Positions 46,256-54,019 of a stretch of DNA of 64,000 bases are shown piece after piece. Position numbers and translations under genes: made by a program. The notes beneath the pieces were generated by a model. The model had not been told where the DNA came from, did no database searches, and was given only the letters and a program-made list of their open reading frames with translations. Position 1 is the stretch's first letter, and each line of letters begins with the position of its first letter. Origin of the DNA: Bacteroidota bacterium (lineage in GTDB: Bacteria; Bacteroidota; Bacteroidia; Chitinophagales; Chitinophagaceae); the NCBI GenBank assembly GCA_023386045.1, contig JAEWKK010000034.1, positions 21,475-85,474 of the forward strand, given 5' to 3'.

Positions 46256-47221
46256 TTATTTTTTACCCTCCATGACGTCCTTGAAGCGGGCTTTGATATT
46301 TTCCGGCAGGTCGTTATAACCTCTTTCTACAGGGAACATCCTGTCTTTTGGTGGCAAATAATATAACCTTGGCTGGGTTCCCAGTTCTTCCATGAAACGA
46401 TACCCACTCCTGTCTTTCAACAACTGAGAAAGACTCACGGTTTCATCACCGTTAGTAACAGTATCTTCATTTTCATCACCGAAATAGAAAGTACCATTTG
46501 GACAGGCAGTCACGCAATCAGGCAGCATACCCTGTCTTACCATATCAGGACAGAAGTCACATTTTTCCACAGTACCCACTTTACTTGGAGTACTTGTTTC
46601 TGGTGAGTAAGGAACAGTAACATGCTGATCGGCTGGTTCCTGCCAGTTGAATACCCTTGTAGAATAAGGACAGGCAGCCATACAGAATTTACAACCTATG
46701 CAACGGTCATTGTCGATCAGCACAAGGCCATCCTGGCGTTTGAAGGTTGCATCCACCGGACAAACCTTCACACAGGGTGGGTTATCACAATGGAAACAGG
46801 TTTTGGGCATCCAGTAAGGAGCACCTTTATCATTATCCTTCATCAGCTTCACAGAAAGCCATTCTTTTTCTTCAGGAAGATGGTGCATCTTCTGACAGGC
46901 GGTTACACATTTTCTTGCATTTTTGCAACGTGCAAGGTCAACCACCATTACGAATTTTTTTCCCGGAATTCCACGTCTTATTTCTTCACGTGTGGCCATT
47001 CCCATATGATCATGCGTACCTGTATGCAGGTGTGTTGAATCAATCTCTACGATCTCCCCATCCTGGGTCAGCAATTTTACTTTTTCGCCATGTCCCTGGT
47101 GTCCGGATCCTTTGGAATTACATCCGCAGGCAAGACTACCACAGGCAACTGCAGCAGCAGTAACAGTGGTGAACTTGAGGAAATCCCTCCGTGATTGATC
47201 AAATTTCTCTTCTTGTTTCAT
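46256..47221 (-). CDS. TAT-exported multi-cluster 4Fe-4S ferredoxin subunit
   Basis: A 321-residue electron-transfer protein of the PsrB/NrfC/DsrO type. A twin-arginine signal (SRRDFLKFTTV, R11-R12) is followed by a region with VKLLTQDGEIVEID (48-61). Four cysteine motifs hold the clusters: C99-C105-C109, C142-C145-C150-C154, C174-C177-C180-C184 and C221-C224-C236-C240. In the first motif the second Cys of CxxCxxC is Ala102, so one cluster may be 3Fe-4S. It is paired with the NrfD subunit and a small TAT protein. Confidence 0.93.
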   Translation of the reverse strand: MKQEEKFDQSRRDFLKFTTVTAAAVACGSLACGCNSKGSGHQGHGEKVKLLTQDGEIVEIDSTHLHTGTHDHMGMATREEIRRGIPGKKFVMVVDLARCKNARKCVTACQKMHHLPEEKEWLSVKLMKDNDKGAPYWMPKTCFHCDNPPCVKVCPVDATFKRQDGLVLIDNDRCIGCKFCMAACPYSTRVFNWQEPADQHVTVPYSPETSTPSKVGTVEKCDFCPDMVRQGMLPDCVTACPNGTFYFGDENEDTVTNGDETVSLSQLLKDRSGYRFMEELGTQPRLYYLPPKDRMFPVERGYNDLPENIKARFKDVMEGKK

Positions 47222-47245
47222 GAGTCAATTTTATGAGTTGAAGGA

Positions 47246-47506
47246 TCAGTCTTTTTTTGAAGGATTTTTCATCCAATGGAAAATCTCTTTATTGGCGGCT
47301 TTTTTACCTTTCGTTACCGAGGCAAGTACGGCTTCATCTACTTCCACCAGTTTGCCATCGGAGGTCAGCATTTTTACCATTTTACCTTTAGGAGCAGGTT
47401 TGCTCTTTTGTCCAAATAAAGCAGAAGGAACTGCTAACAGGGCACCGATGCCGAAACCCCATCCCAGGAATTTCTTTCTTGTCAGTTTGTTTTTTTCGTT
47501 TTCCAT
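47246..47506 (-). CDS. Small TAT-like protein of the ferredoxin operon
   Basis: An 86-residue protein starting MENEKNKLTRKKFLGWGFGIGALL, a twin-arginine-like signal with RK in place of RR. The mature part has VKMLTSDGKLVEVD (44-57), the same short motif as in the ferredoxin subunit, then a Lys/Ser-rich tail. It has no Cys. It probably is a small subunit or chaperone of the same complex. Gap to the ferredoxin gene is 24 bp. It is the first gene of the operon and carries the FNR-like site upstream. Confidence 0.75.
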   Translation of the reverse strand: MENEKNKLTRKKFLGWGFGIGALLAVPSALFGQKSKPAPKGKMVKMLTSDGKLVEVDEAVLASVTKGKKAANKEIFHWMKNPSKKD

Positions 47507-47574
47507 ATACTGTTAATTAGTGTGAAAGTATACCAGCAGTTAAACAGTATTGAAAACATTCCTCAATTAATAAG

Positions 47575-47588
47575 ATGATTAATGTCAG
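47575..47588 (-). promoter_or_regulatory. CRP/FNR-like operator upstream of the ferredoxin operon
   Basis: ATGAT-TAAT-GTCAG, matching ATGAY-N4-GTCAK, 69 bp before the start of the small TAT gene. The same arrangement is found before the cytochrome c and YceI genes. Confidence 0.5.
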
Positions 47589-47606
47589 GAAACATTATAA
47601 AAAAAA

Positions 47607-47626
47607 CCGGGCTTAGAAAAGCCCGG
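47607..47626 (-). terminator. Terminator of the RND-exporter gene
   Basis: An 8-bp perfect stem (CCGGGCTT with AAGCCCGG), loop AGAA, followed on the minus strand by a T-run. Confidence 0.85.
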
Positions 47627-47754
47627 CGACACACCAATGTTGGAAATTGAAAGTTGTATATAAACTCGATTAAAAATCTATATGGTGCAAAATAAGGGAC
47701 TGCATTTTTTTACTCAGGTGATAAAAGTTATTGTGATTAGTGAGATTGATCAGC

Positions 47755-50067
47755 TTATTTACCAGCAGTTGTAGAAAAGACGCCTGTATCAGTTTTTACT
47801 GAAGCCTGGTTGCCTTTCTTTTTATAGAACAATAAAAGCAGCACAGGAAGCATGGTCAGGTCAAGAAGCATGGCAAATGAAAGACAGATGCTGATCAGCA
47901 GTCCAATATAAAAAGCACCACCAAAGCTTGAAGTCAGGAGTGTCAGAAAACCTGTAAGCAAAACCAGTGTCGTAATAATAATTGCCTTACCGGTGGATAG
48001 ATAAGTTCTTTTAATTGCATAAGGTAATGACCTCCCCTTGTCAAGTTCTATTCTTACACTGCTCAGAAAGTGTATCGTATCATCAACTGCGATACCAAAT
48101 GCGATGGCAAAAATGACAGAAGTATCTGCTTTAAGGTTGATGCCCAATATGCCCATGGCAGCTCCCATGATCAGTAAGGGAATCAGGTTGGGAATGAGCA
48201 CAATAAAGACCATGCGCCAGTATCTTAAAATTAAAAGCGCAATCAGTGCCGTAATAATGGCATCGATCCAGATCCCTGTAAAAAGATTTTCAGTGAGATA
48301 GTATACGATCTTGTCAAGCAACACTGCAGAACCAGTAAGATGATAAGAAAAAGAAGCTTCATATCCTTTTTGAGCGAAGTATTGTTCCAGCCTGTCTTCC
48401 AGTACCTTGAATTCTTTGATGCTTAAATCAGGCAAACGCCCGCTGATCCTCAACTTGCTGCCATCAGCAAGAAGGTAATGTTCCATTTCTCCTGCATGTT
48501 CTGTTTGCATGATACCTTCGTACAACCTGGCAACATGTGCACTGGTAGTTGGCAAACTGAAATGGTTAAGGCTATCTCCATGAAAGGCCTTATTGGCCCC
48601 TTTGAACATGGAAAGCGGAGAAATAATATATCCCACACCACAACTATCACTAAGAAAGTTCTGAAGTTCCTCCACTTTTTTCATTAATTCAGGATCAAAA
48701 AATGTGTTAGCATCCTCCTTCATGGATAAAAGCATTTCAAAAGGTCGCGTTCCTGCAAAATCTTTTTCCATGAACCGGTAATCATCGAGCATGGGATTGC
48801 CCTTCGGAATCTCCTGCAGTACTCTTGAATTGATCTCGATCTTCCTGATAAAATAAATAGATCCTATGGACATGATAGCGACCACAATCAGTACCAGATA
48901 TTTATAACGGATCACCTTGCGCAAGCTAAAAGCCAGGAATTTTTTCCATTGAATGTCGGAGCTGGTCTTATAAACAATTTTAGGAACAGGAGAAAGACTG
49001 TAATACGCATGTAATAAAAGCATGCTTACAATAAACCCCAGGACAATACCGGCAGCGGCAAAGAAGCCAAAATTTTGAATAGGAATGATATTGATGACGC
49101 CCAGCGATATAAATCCAACTGCTACTGTAATACAGGTGAAGAAAGTTGCCAGGCCTACTTCCCTGTAGGTTTTCTTTAACGCATCTTTTTTAGAAAGACC
49201 GGAACGTAACTCTTCAACGTATTTAGAAGAGATATGTATGATGTCAGACATACAGATCGCAGCAAGTATTGGAGGCAGCAGGCTGGAAATGATGTCCAGG
49301 GAATTATTCGTAACAGCGATCAGCGACATGGTCCAGATCAGAGAAATGGCGATGATCACCAGCGGTACCAGGATCTGTTTGATGGACCTGAACATCAGGT
49401 AAAGAGAAAGGCTGATCATTCCCAGCGAAACCAATAAATAAATACTCAGGTTTTTCTCAATCTCTTTTACATACATCCGCTCCATCCTGATCTTGGCGGT
49501 AAGATGGGTTTTGTCAAAGCCAAGCTCCTTCATCTTCTTTTCAATACAAGCCAGTAGAAAGTCTTTTTGTTTGTCGGTTAAATTCTGTTCATTAAAGGCA
49601 GCAACTGCAACTGACCTTCCATCTTTTGAAACTAAGAGATCACGGTATTCAGGAGAACGGAAAAGGTAAACAGAATCTTTTTCATACAACTCAGGCTGGT
49701 ATACATGTATCAGCGGATGGGCATTAATAGAACTGTCCCTGAAATAGATCACATTGGAAGAAGTGAGAGAATAGACCTTTAGGATATGAGGTTGCCTCTG
49801 AATAAACCTGGTAAGACTGTCGATTTTTACCAGGAAGTCATGATGAAAGATCCCCTTATCATTCTCAAGTCCTATGAAAATGAATTCATCATCTATCTGT
49901 GATTGAAATTGGTGCTGGAATTCCTGGAATAAAACAAGGTCTGGATCTTTGGCAGGGAAAAGTTTTTCAATATTGAACTCAAACTTCAGCGAACGAAGTG
50001 GAACCAGGCTAATGGTTGTGATCAATAAAATAGCATAGATGGTTAGCCAGCTGTAATTTCTCTTCAT
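47755..50067 (-). CDS. RND/MMPL-family exporter
   Basis: A 770-residue RND-type transporter with the expected two blocks of about six helices and two large periplasmic domains. N-terminal MKRNYSWLTIYAILLITTISLVPL is the first helix; FAIAFGIAVDDTIHFLSSVRIEL and AAICMSDIIHISSKYVEEL hold the Asp pairs used for proton relay in MMPL-type pumps. In the Mycobacterium group these proteins move lipids. The substrate here is unknown, perhaps a lipid. It shares a unit with the U32-like gene 36 bp upstream, which suggests joint function. Confidence 0.9.
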   Translation of the reverse strand: MKRNYSWLTIYAILLITTISLVPLRSLKFEFNIEKLFPAKDPDLVLFQEFQHQFQSQIDDEFIFIGLENDKGIFHHDFLVKIDSLTRFIQRQPHILKVYSLTSSNVIYFRDSSINAHPLIHVYQPELYEKDSVYLFRSPEYRDLLVSKDGRSVAVAAFNEQNLTDKQKDFLLACIEKKMKELGFDKTHLTAKIRMERMYVKEIEKNLSIYLLVSLGMISLSLYLMFRSIKQILVPLVIIAISLIWTMSLIAVTNNSLDIISSLLPPILAAICMSDIIHISSKYVEELRSGLSKKDALKKTYREVGLATFFTCITVAVGFISLGVINIIPIQNFGFFAAAGIVLGFIVSMLLLHAYYSLSPVPKIVYKTSSDIQWKKFLAFSLRKVIRYKYLVLIVVAIMSIGSIYFIRKIEINSRVLQEIPKGNPMLDDYRFMEKDFAGTRPFEMLLSMKEDANTFFDPELMKKVEELQNFLSDSCGVGYIISPLSMFKGANKAFHGDSLNHFSLPTTSAHVARLYEGIMQTEHAGEMEHYLLADGSKLRISGRLPDLSIKEFKVLEDRLEQYFAQKGYEASFSYHLTGSAVLLDKIVYYLTENLFTGIWIDAIITALIALLILRYWRMVFIVLIPNLIPLLIMGAAMGILGINLKADTSVIFAIAFGIAVDDTIHFLSSVRIELDKGRSLPYAIKRTYLSTGKAIIITTLVLLTGFLTLLTSSFGGAFYIGLLISICLSFAMLLDLTMLPVLLLLFYKKKGNQASVKTDTGVFSTTAGK

Positions 50068-50103
50068 TCATCTGAACTTTATCCGGTATAAAATACACTA
50101 AAA

Positions 50104-51312
50104 TCAAAACAGCTCACCCTTGATCATCATATTTTTTGTATCACGCAGGGATTGCATGATCTTTTCGTGCTGTTCAACGGGAACCAGGTATTTCACTGCT
50201 TTCTTCGCGTACCTGTCGCAATAGTTGCAAAGCTTGCAGTCTCTTTCGCAATGGCCCTTGTGAAAGAAATCCATAAAGCCATTGAGTTTTTTATTGTCGA
50301 TATAGAGGTCAAAGCTTTCATTGAATTCTTTTTCCTTACGGGCAACATTCAGCTGGTTTACGAGCTTATAGGCTTTGAATACATTCAGCTTGGAAGGCTG
50401 CAGCAGGTATTTCATGCCTTTGAGGTAATGCTTTTTCTTATTGTAAATGATGTATTTGGAAAGACCGTGGATCAGGTCCATCATATTGCCATCATAAGAT
50501 CTTTCTGTATAGGCTTTTACGATCCTCGCGAGAGCTTCAGTCGTCATGCTTCTTTCAACCAGCTTCATATTGTGCACACCCGCTTCTTCATAATAGTGAA
50601 GGTCTTCCGGTCGGATAAATGCAGACTTCAGGATCTCCACCGGATTGGAAAGCAGCTTTTCAGCACAGCTAAACAGATAATAATCGAAGCTGAAATTATC
50701 CATCACATGATTCTTTTGCGAAGCATGTGCGTTATAGTTAGCATGTAAGGTCACCATAGGACATTTACTCATGCACATCAGGTTTGCAATGGTCTGTATC
50801 TTGACCGTTGTCTTCTCCCTGATCTTCCTGATCTCATCAAAGTTCTTATTGATGTCTACGTAAGAAATATTCACCTTGTCGGCACCAAGTTCCTGCCAGT
50901 ACCTGGCTTTTTCAAAACTGTCAATACGCACCTGTACGGAAGCTGATATTGAAAAATTGGGGTAATTCTTTTTAATGATCTCCAACACCATGGGAAGTGA
51001 AACAGAAATGCCATCTACACCAGATTCCGAAAGCCAGTCGAGAGTCTGGCGAAGATCACGGTAGCCTTTTTTGCTGATCTCCAGGTTATCGAAACAGGTT
51101 CCGTTCAAGAGGTAATTGAACTTCAGGTTTCTCCTGTGCGCCTCTTTTACAAACTCACCTACCTTTTCTTTTTTTACCTCTGGCATTGTAAGCGTAGGCC
51201 TTCCGCCTCCAATCAGGCCTACATTCAATTTACCATAGATTTCTTCTGTCTGTGAAAAATCAATTTTTTCGAAGTAATCATCTTCCCAGTTAACAGGTAT
51301 GGTAAGTTTCAT
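50104..51312 (-). CDS. U32 peptidase-like cysteine-rich protein
   Basis: A 402-residue protein of the U32 family (TIM-barrel type, related to UbiU/UbiV and YegQ). Recognisable parts are GGGRPTLTMPE, LNGTCFDNLEISKKGYRDL, VSLPMVLEIIKKNYPNFSIS, FEKARYWQELGADKVNIS and VKIQTIANLMCMSKCPM. Cys residues lie at 73, 180, 184, 216 and in a close set C355, C359, C362, C365 near the C-terminus, enough for one or two Fe-S clusters; UbiU/V of this family do bind 4Fe-4S. The reaction is unknown. It is co-directional with the RND exporter. Confidence 0.85.
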   Translation of the reverse strand: MKLTIPVNWEDDYFEKIDFSQTEEIYGKLNVGLIGGGRPTLTMPEVKKEKVGEFVKEAHRRNLKFNYLLNGTCFDNLEISKKGYRDLRQTLDWLSESGVDGISVSLPMVLEIIKKNYPNFSISASVQVRIDSFEKARYWQELGADKVNISYVDINKNFDEIRKIREKTTVKIQTIANLMCMSKCPMVTLHANYNAHASQKNHVMDNFSFDYYLFSCAEKLLSNPVEILKSAFIRPEDLHYYEEAGVHNMKLVERSMTTEALARIVKAYTERSYDGNMMDLIHGLSKYIIYNKKKHYLKGMKYLLQPSKLNVFKAYKLVNQLNVARKEKEFNESFDLYIDNKKLNGFMDFFHKGHCERDCKLCNYCDRYAKKAVKYLVPVEQHEKIMQSLRDTKNMMIKGELF

Positions 51313-51460
51313 ACGAATGATTTTTATCTAAGCAATCAGGTTTTGAAAGACAAGTAAAATAATTATAATTAAAGCCGATAAGAGTTGACTTTACTCAGTC
51401 CTGCACATGAGTATTGCCTTAAGTTGCGCGAAATGTTTGAACAAAAAAGACATAAAAAAA

Positions 51461-51476
51461 CCGGGCAGGTGCCCGG
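51461..51476 (-). terminator. Terminator of the cytochrome c gene
   Basis: A 6-bp stem (CCGGGC with GCCCGG) around AGGT, extended by A-T pairs outside, with an A-run that becomes a T-run on the minus strand. It follows the stop codon by 20 bp. Confidence 0.75.
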
Positions 51477-51496
51477 TTGTATTGTATCAAGTGTAG

Positions 51497-51889
51497 TTAT
51501 TTTTTGAATGTTCTCATGTAGTTTACTACAGCCCAGATATCTTCCTGGTCAGTAATTTTCTTTTTGTAAGAAGGCATGTCATCGCGTCCTTCAAAAGTTT
51601 TATAGAACAAAGCACCATCAGGTTGTTTTTGAAAATCTGCCTTTGTCATGTCATTGGGCAGGGTTTTCAGTTGTTCTGCTTTAGAACCATCACCTTTACC
51701 ACTCTTACCATGGCAGGACTGGCAATGCTTGGCCCATATTTGTTTACCGGTTGTAAGAGATGCTGCGTCGTCTTTCAGCGGATTGGCCATTTTATTGTAT
51801 TTCTCAGGAACGGGCCATGGGTCCTGGCCTACTGTAAAGCTTACCAGGGCGATTGCAATCACTGAAAGTCCTATGATATTCTTTCTCAT
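51497..51889 (-). CDS. Exported monohaem c-type cytochrome
   Basis: A 130-residue class I cytochrome c. A signal peptide (MRKNIIGLSVIAIALVSFTVG) precedes the haem site CQSCH (56-60) and a Met ligand in RDDMPSYKK (M105). The C-terminal helix is IWAVVNYMRTF. It is likely periplasmic or membrane-attached and carries electrons to a terminal acceptor. The upstream frame extends further, but the ATG at 51889 gives a clean signal peptide. It has its own FNR-like site and a -7 element. Confidence 0.93.
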   Translation of the reverse strand: MRKNIIGLSVIAIALVSFTVGQDPWPVPEKYNKMANPLKDDAASLTTGKQIWAKHCQSCHGKSGKGDGSKAEQLKTLPNDMTKADFQKQPDGALFYKTFEGRDDMPSYKKKITDQEDIWAVVNYMRTFKK

Positions 51890-51946
51890 AACGATGTTTT
51901 TTATTGATGATTGATTCTGTGAACTTGTTTGATTCAGACACAAAAC

Positions 51947-51954
51947 TAAACGTA
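51947..51954 (-). promoter_or_regulatory. Candidate -7 element of the cytochrome c gene
   Basis: On the minus strand TACGTTTA, one mismatch from TAnnTTTG, about 17 bases after the FNR-like palindrome and 57 bp before the start codon. The operator would then sit near -40, which is a usual activator position. Confidence 0.4.
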
Positions 51955-51970
51955 TACAGATGACAACCGG

Positions 51971-51984
51971 ATGACACACGTCAT
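51971..51984 (-). promoter_or_regulatory. CRP/FNR-like operator upstream of the cytochrome c gene
   Basis: A perfect palindrome ATGAC-ACAC-GTCAT, 82 bp before the ATG. This is the best copy of three in this region. Confidence 0.6.
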
Positions 51985-51998
51985 TATAAAATATGATT

Positions 51999-52514
51999 TT
52001 ATTCAGTTGGGTTATTATTAACAAAATACCTTGGAACTACGGTTTCTATATTCATCATGTCAACAAGGGCTGGGTTGTGAACGCCATCAAAAAGAAAGAG
52101 ACCTGATGGATCGTGGAGGTTTAGGTCTTCAATATGGATGCTTCCATCTTTTTTTCTGAAAAGCAGAAACCTGGCATCGTGGGTATCAATAATTTCCAAT
52201 GCAGGTCTGTTCTTTTTCAGATAGATTTTGCTGTTCCTCGTCTGGTAAAAATATTCATGCATGGTGCTTTCAAAAATTTTATCACCAGTTACTGCTTTGA
52301 TCTTTTCACGCTGAATTGAATCGGGTTGGTAAAAAACAGCAGCTGCTTTACTAATCACCAGTGTATCATTTGAAGTGGAACCAGGCTTCAATGTCCTGGT
52401 TTTCTTTTCTTGTTCTGCAGTAGCAGGTTTATTCTCTGAAGAGGGAGCTGCACAGGATGAAAACATGAAGTACAGCACCGCAGGTATCAGCAGGAATTTT
52501 TTAAATTTTATCAT
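51999..52514 (-). CDS. Lipoprotein of unknown function
   Basis: A 171-residue lipoprotein: signal MIKFKKFLLIPAVLYFMFSSC with lipobox FSSC, then a Thr/Lys/Glu linker, and a C-terminal region (from about residue 60) with beta-strand character (IYLKKNRPALEIIDTHDARFLLFRKKDGSIHIEDL). It shows no known motif. It lies between the DUF5777 barrel gene and the cytochrome c gene on the same strand. I use the ATG at 52514; another at 52520 gives nearly the same product. Confidence 0.7.
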   Translation of the reverse strand: MIKFKKFLLIPAVLYFMFSSCAAPSSENKPATAEQEKKTRTLKPGSTSNDTLVISKAAAVFYQPDSIQREKIKAVTGDKIFESTMHEYFYQTRNSKIYLKKNRPALEIIDTHDARFLLFRKKDGSIHIEDLNLHDPSGLFLFDGVHNPALVDMMNIETVVPRYFVNNNPTE

Positions 52515-52533
52515 GGTCATCTTTTCAAAATAA

Positions 52534-52562
52534 TTGAGCCCCAAGTATTACTCAGGGCTCAA
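52534..52562 (-). terminator. Terminator-like hairpin before the lipoprotein gene
   Basis: A stem of at least 6 bp (GAGCCC with GGGCTC) with a 13-base loop; on the minus strand an AT-rich stretch follows. It may end transcripts from the barrel gene, or reduce read-through into the lipoprotein gene. Confidence 0.5.
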
Positions 52563-52583
52563 GATAAGCAGCAATTGTTCAGA

Positions 52584-53597
52584 TCAATAGTTCCACAAAC
52601 GTGTAACGTTAAATCCGATCAAGAACTGACGAAGACTTACAGCACCCTTATCGTTTTTGAAGAAATTATCGTTTTCAAGACTGTTCCTTTGAGGACTCAG
52701 GAAAAAATAGTTACCCAAAAATACCTGGAAGGCGTGGTTGCTGGTAGTGAATTCAAGTCCCAGGGCAATATTGGGGCTTGGGTTGTTTGTTTTATGCTTG
52801 GTAATAGGCTGATCATAATTAAAGATCACCGCTGTTACTTCTGTAAGCTTATACCTACCTGCTACAGATACGCCTATATGGTCGTGCTTCATTTCACCCC
52901 TGATCACCTTTGTAACACTGTCTACCCTTTTGTAATAACCATTCACTGCATTCTGGTGCGTCCAGCTTGGAGCTACCTGGAAGGAAAGCTTATCAGTGAA
53001 TTTCCGTGCAATGATGATCTGGTTGAAATATTTGATCCTGTCGGAAGAGATATTAAAGTTCTTGGCCAGGAAGTCATCTTTTTCCTTCATGTAACTGGTC
53101 CTGAACAGACTTCCATCGGGATCCTTCCTTGTATCATAACTCATATTTCCATAGTAAGTAACGCTTACAGGATAGACACCTTTAGTTTGTTTGATGATGG
53201 CATATTTGGCACTGAAATCCCAAAGCATGTTGTCTTTGGTTATTCCCAGACCCACATTCAGTTTATCGATGGGTGCATAGCTGAATCCCAACCTGATATT
53301 AGAAGGAGCAAACATTCCCCAGAAGTTTTCATATCCTTTGCCAACTGTACCAAAGCGGTGCATGATATCCATTTCAAAGGTCTTTTTCTGGTTTACCATT
53401 ACTGTTTGGTTGTCGATGATCCAGACACTTGGAAAGGTATTTTTAACCGGCTTCACCTTTGTGACCTTTGGCATTTCCACTTCATCCGCAGCGGTAGCTT
53501 CGGTAGAATCGGTCTGGGTAAATGCCGATGCACTGATAAACATCGTCATTGCCAGAAGGGCTGCCCGGTTCATTAATTTAAGATTATACTTTCTCAT
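52584..53597 (-). CDS. DUF5777-type beta-barrel protein
   Basis: A 337-residue exported outer-membrane barrel of the DUF5777 type found near respiratory and cytochrome genes in Bacteroidota. A signal sequence (MNRAALLAMTMFISASAFTQ region) is followed by short alternating strands such as SNIRLGFSYAPIDKLNVGLG and FQVAPSWTHQNAVNGYY, and ends with FNVTRLWNY. No enzyme motif is seen. It sits in one run with the CX3CH lipoprotein and YceI genes. Its function is unknown; porin or electron-transfer scaffold are guesses. Confidence 0.85.
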   Translation of the reverse strand: MRKYNLKLMNRAALLAMTMFISASAFTQTDSTEATAADEVEMPKVTKVKPVKNTFPSVWIIDNQTVMVNQKKTFEMDIMHRFGTVGKGYENFWGMFAPSNIRLGFSYAPIDKLNVGLGITKDNMLWDFSAKYAIIKQTKGVYPVSVTYYGNMSYDTRKDPDGSLFRTSYMKEKDDFLAKNFNISSDRIKYFNQIIIARKFTDKLSFQVAPSWTHQNAVNGYYKRVDSVTKVIRGEMKHDHIGVSVAGRYKLTEVTAVIFNYDQPITKHKTNNPSPNIALGLEFTTSNHAFQVFLGNYFFLSPQRNSLENDNFFKNDKGAVSLRQFLIGFNVTRLWNY

Positions 53598-53617
53598 CTT
53601 GATTAGTTTTAGTGGAA

Positions 53618-53998
53618 TTAATTATTAGGGGCGCCGTTCCTGATCCAGTCGTAAACTTTACGTTTGTCAAGCGGAGATGGCATGTAGGTGCCCATTTCAC
53701 CGTTTACTTCCAGGTAGAGTTTACTTTGCTTTGGCATCAGGGTATTTACATAAATACCGTTGTTGAGTGCTGAGTAAGCTTTTGCTTCAGTCAGCTCAGG
53801 TGCGTGAGCTCCTGTACCATGACATCCTGAAAGCGCGCAGTTCTTGGTGAACACAGGAAGCAGTTCATCCTTGAAGCTCACCTGCATGGCCGGCCCATCG
53901 GGGTCAGACTGCGTGATGATGTCCTTGTAGCAACCGGTCAATGCTGATCCAAGTGCTATAAACAAGATCACACCGAGATATTTTGAAACCTTTTTCAT
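53618..53998 (-). CDS. Lipoprotein with CX3CH haem-like motif
   Basis: A 126-residue lipoprotein: signal and lipobox SALTGC (Cys23), then the core VFTKNCALSGCHGTGAHAPELTE. The haem-like motif is C-A-L-S-G-C-H (CX3CH), with one more residue than the classical CXXCH; such motifs occur in a group of Bacteroidota and Planctomycetes cytochrome-like domains. Met residues in GTYMPSPLDKRKV could be the distal ligand. Whether it binds haem is not known. It is in one run with YceI and DUF5777. Confidence 0.8.
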   Translation of the reverse strand: MKKVSKYLGVILFIALGSALTGCYKDIITQSDPDGPAMQVSFKDELLPVFTKNCALSGCHGTGAHAPELTEAKAYSALNNGIYVNTLMPKQSKLYLEVNGEMGTYMPSPLDKRKVYDWIRNGAPNN

Positions 53999-54019
53999 AA
54001 AATCTTCTTTAGGAGGTAA

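Noticed and set aside
52575..53576. A 333-residue open frame antisense to the DUF5777 gene
   Set aside because: It is a long chance frame opposite a well-supported barrel gene with signal peptide; the translated product is rich in Cys, His and Ile without any family feature.
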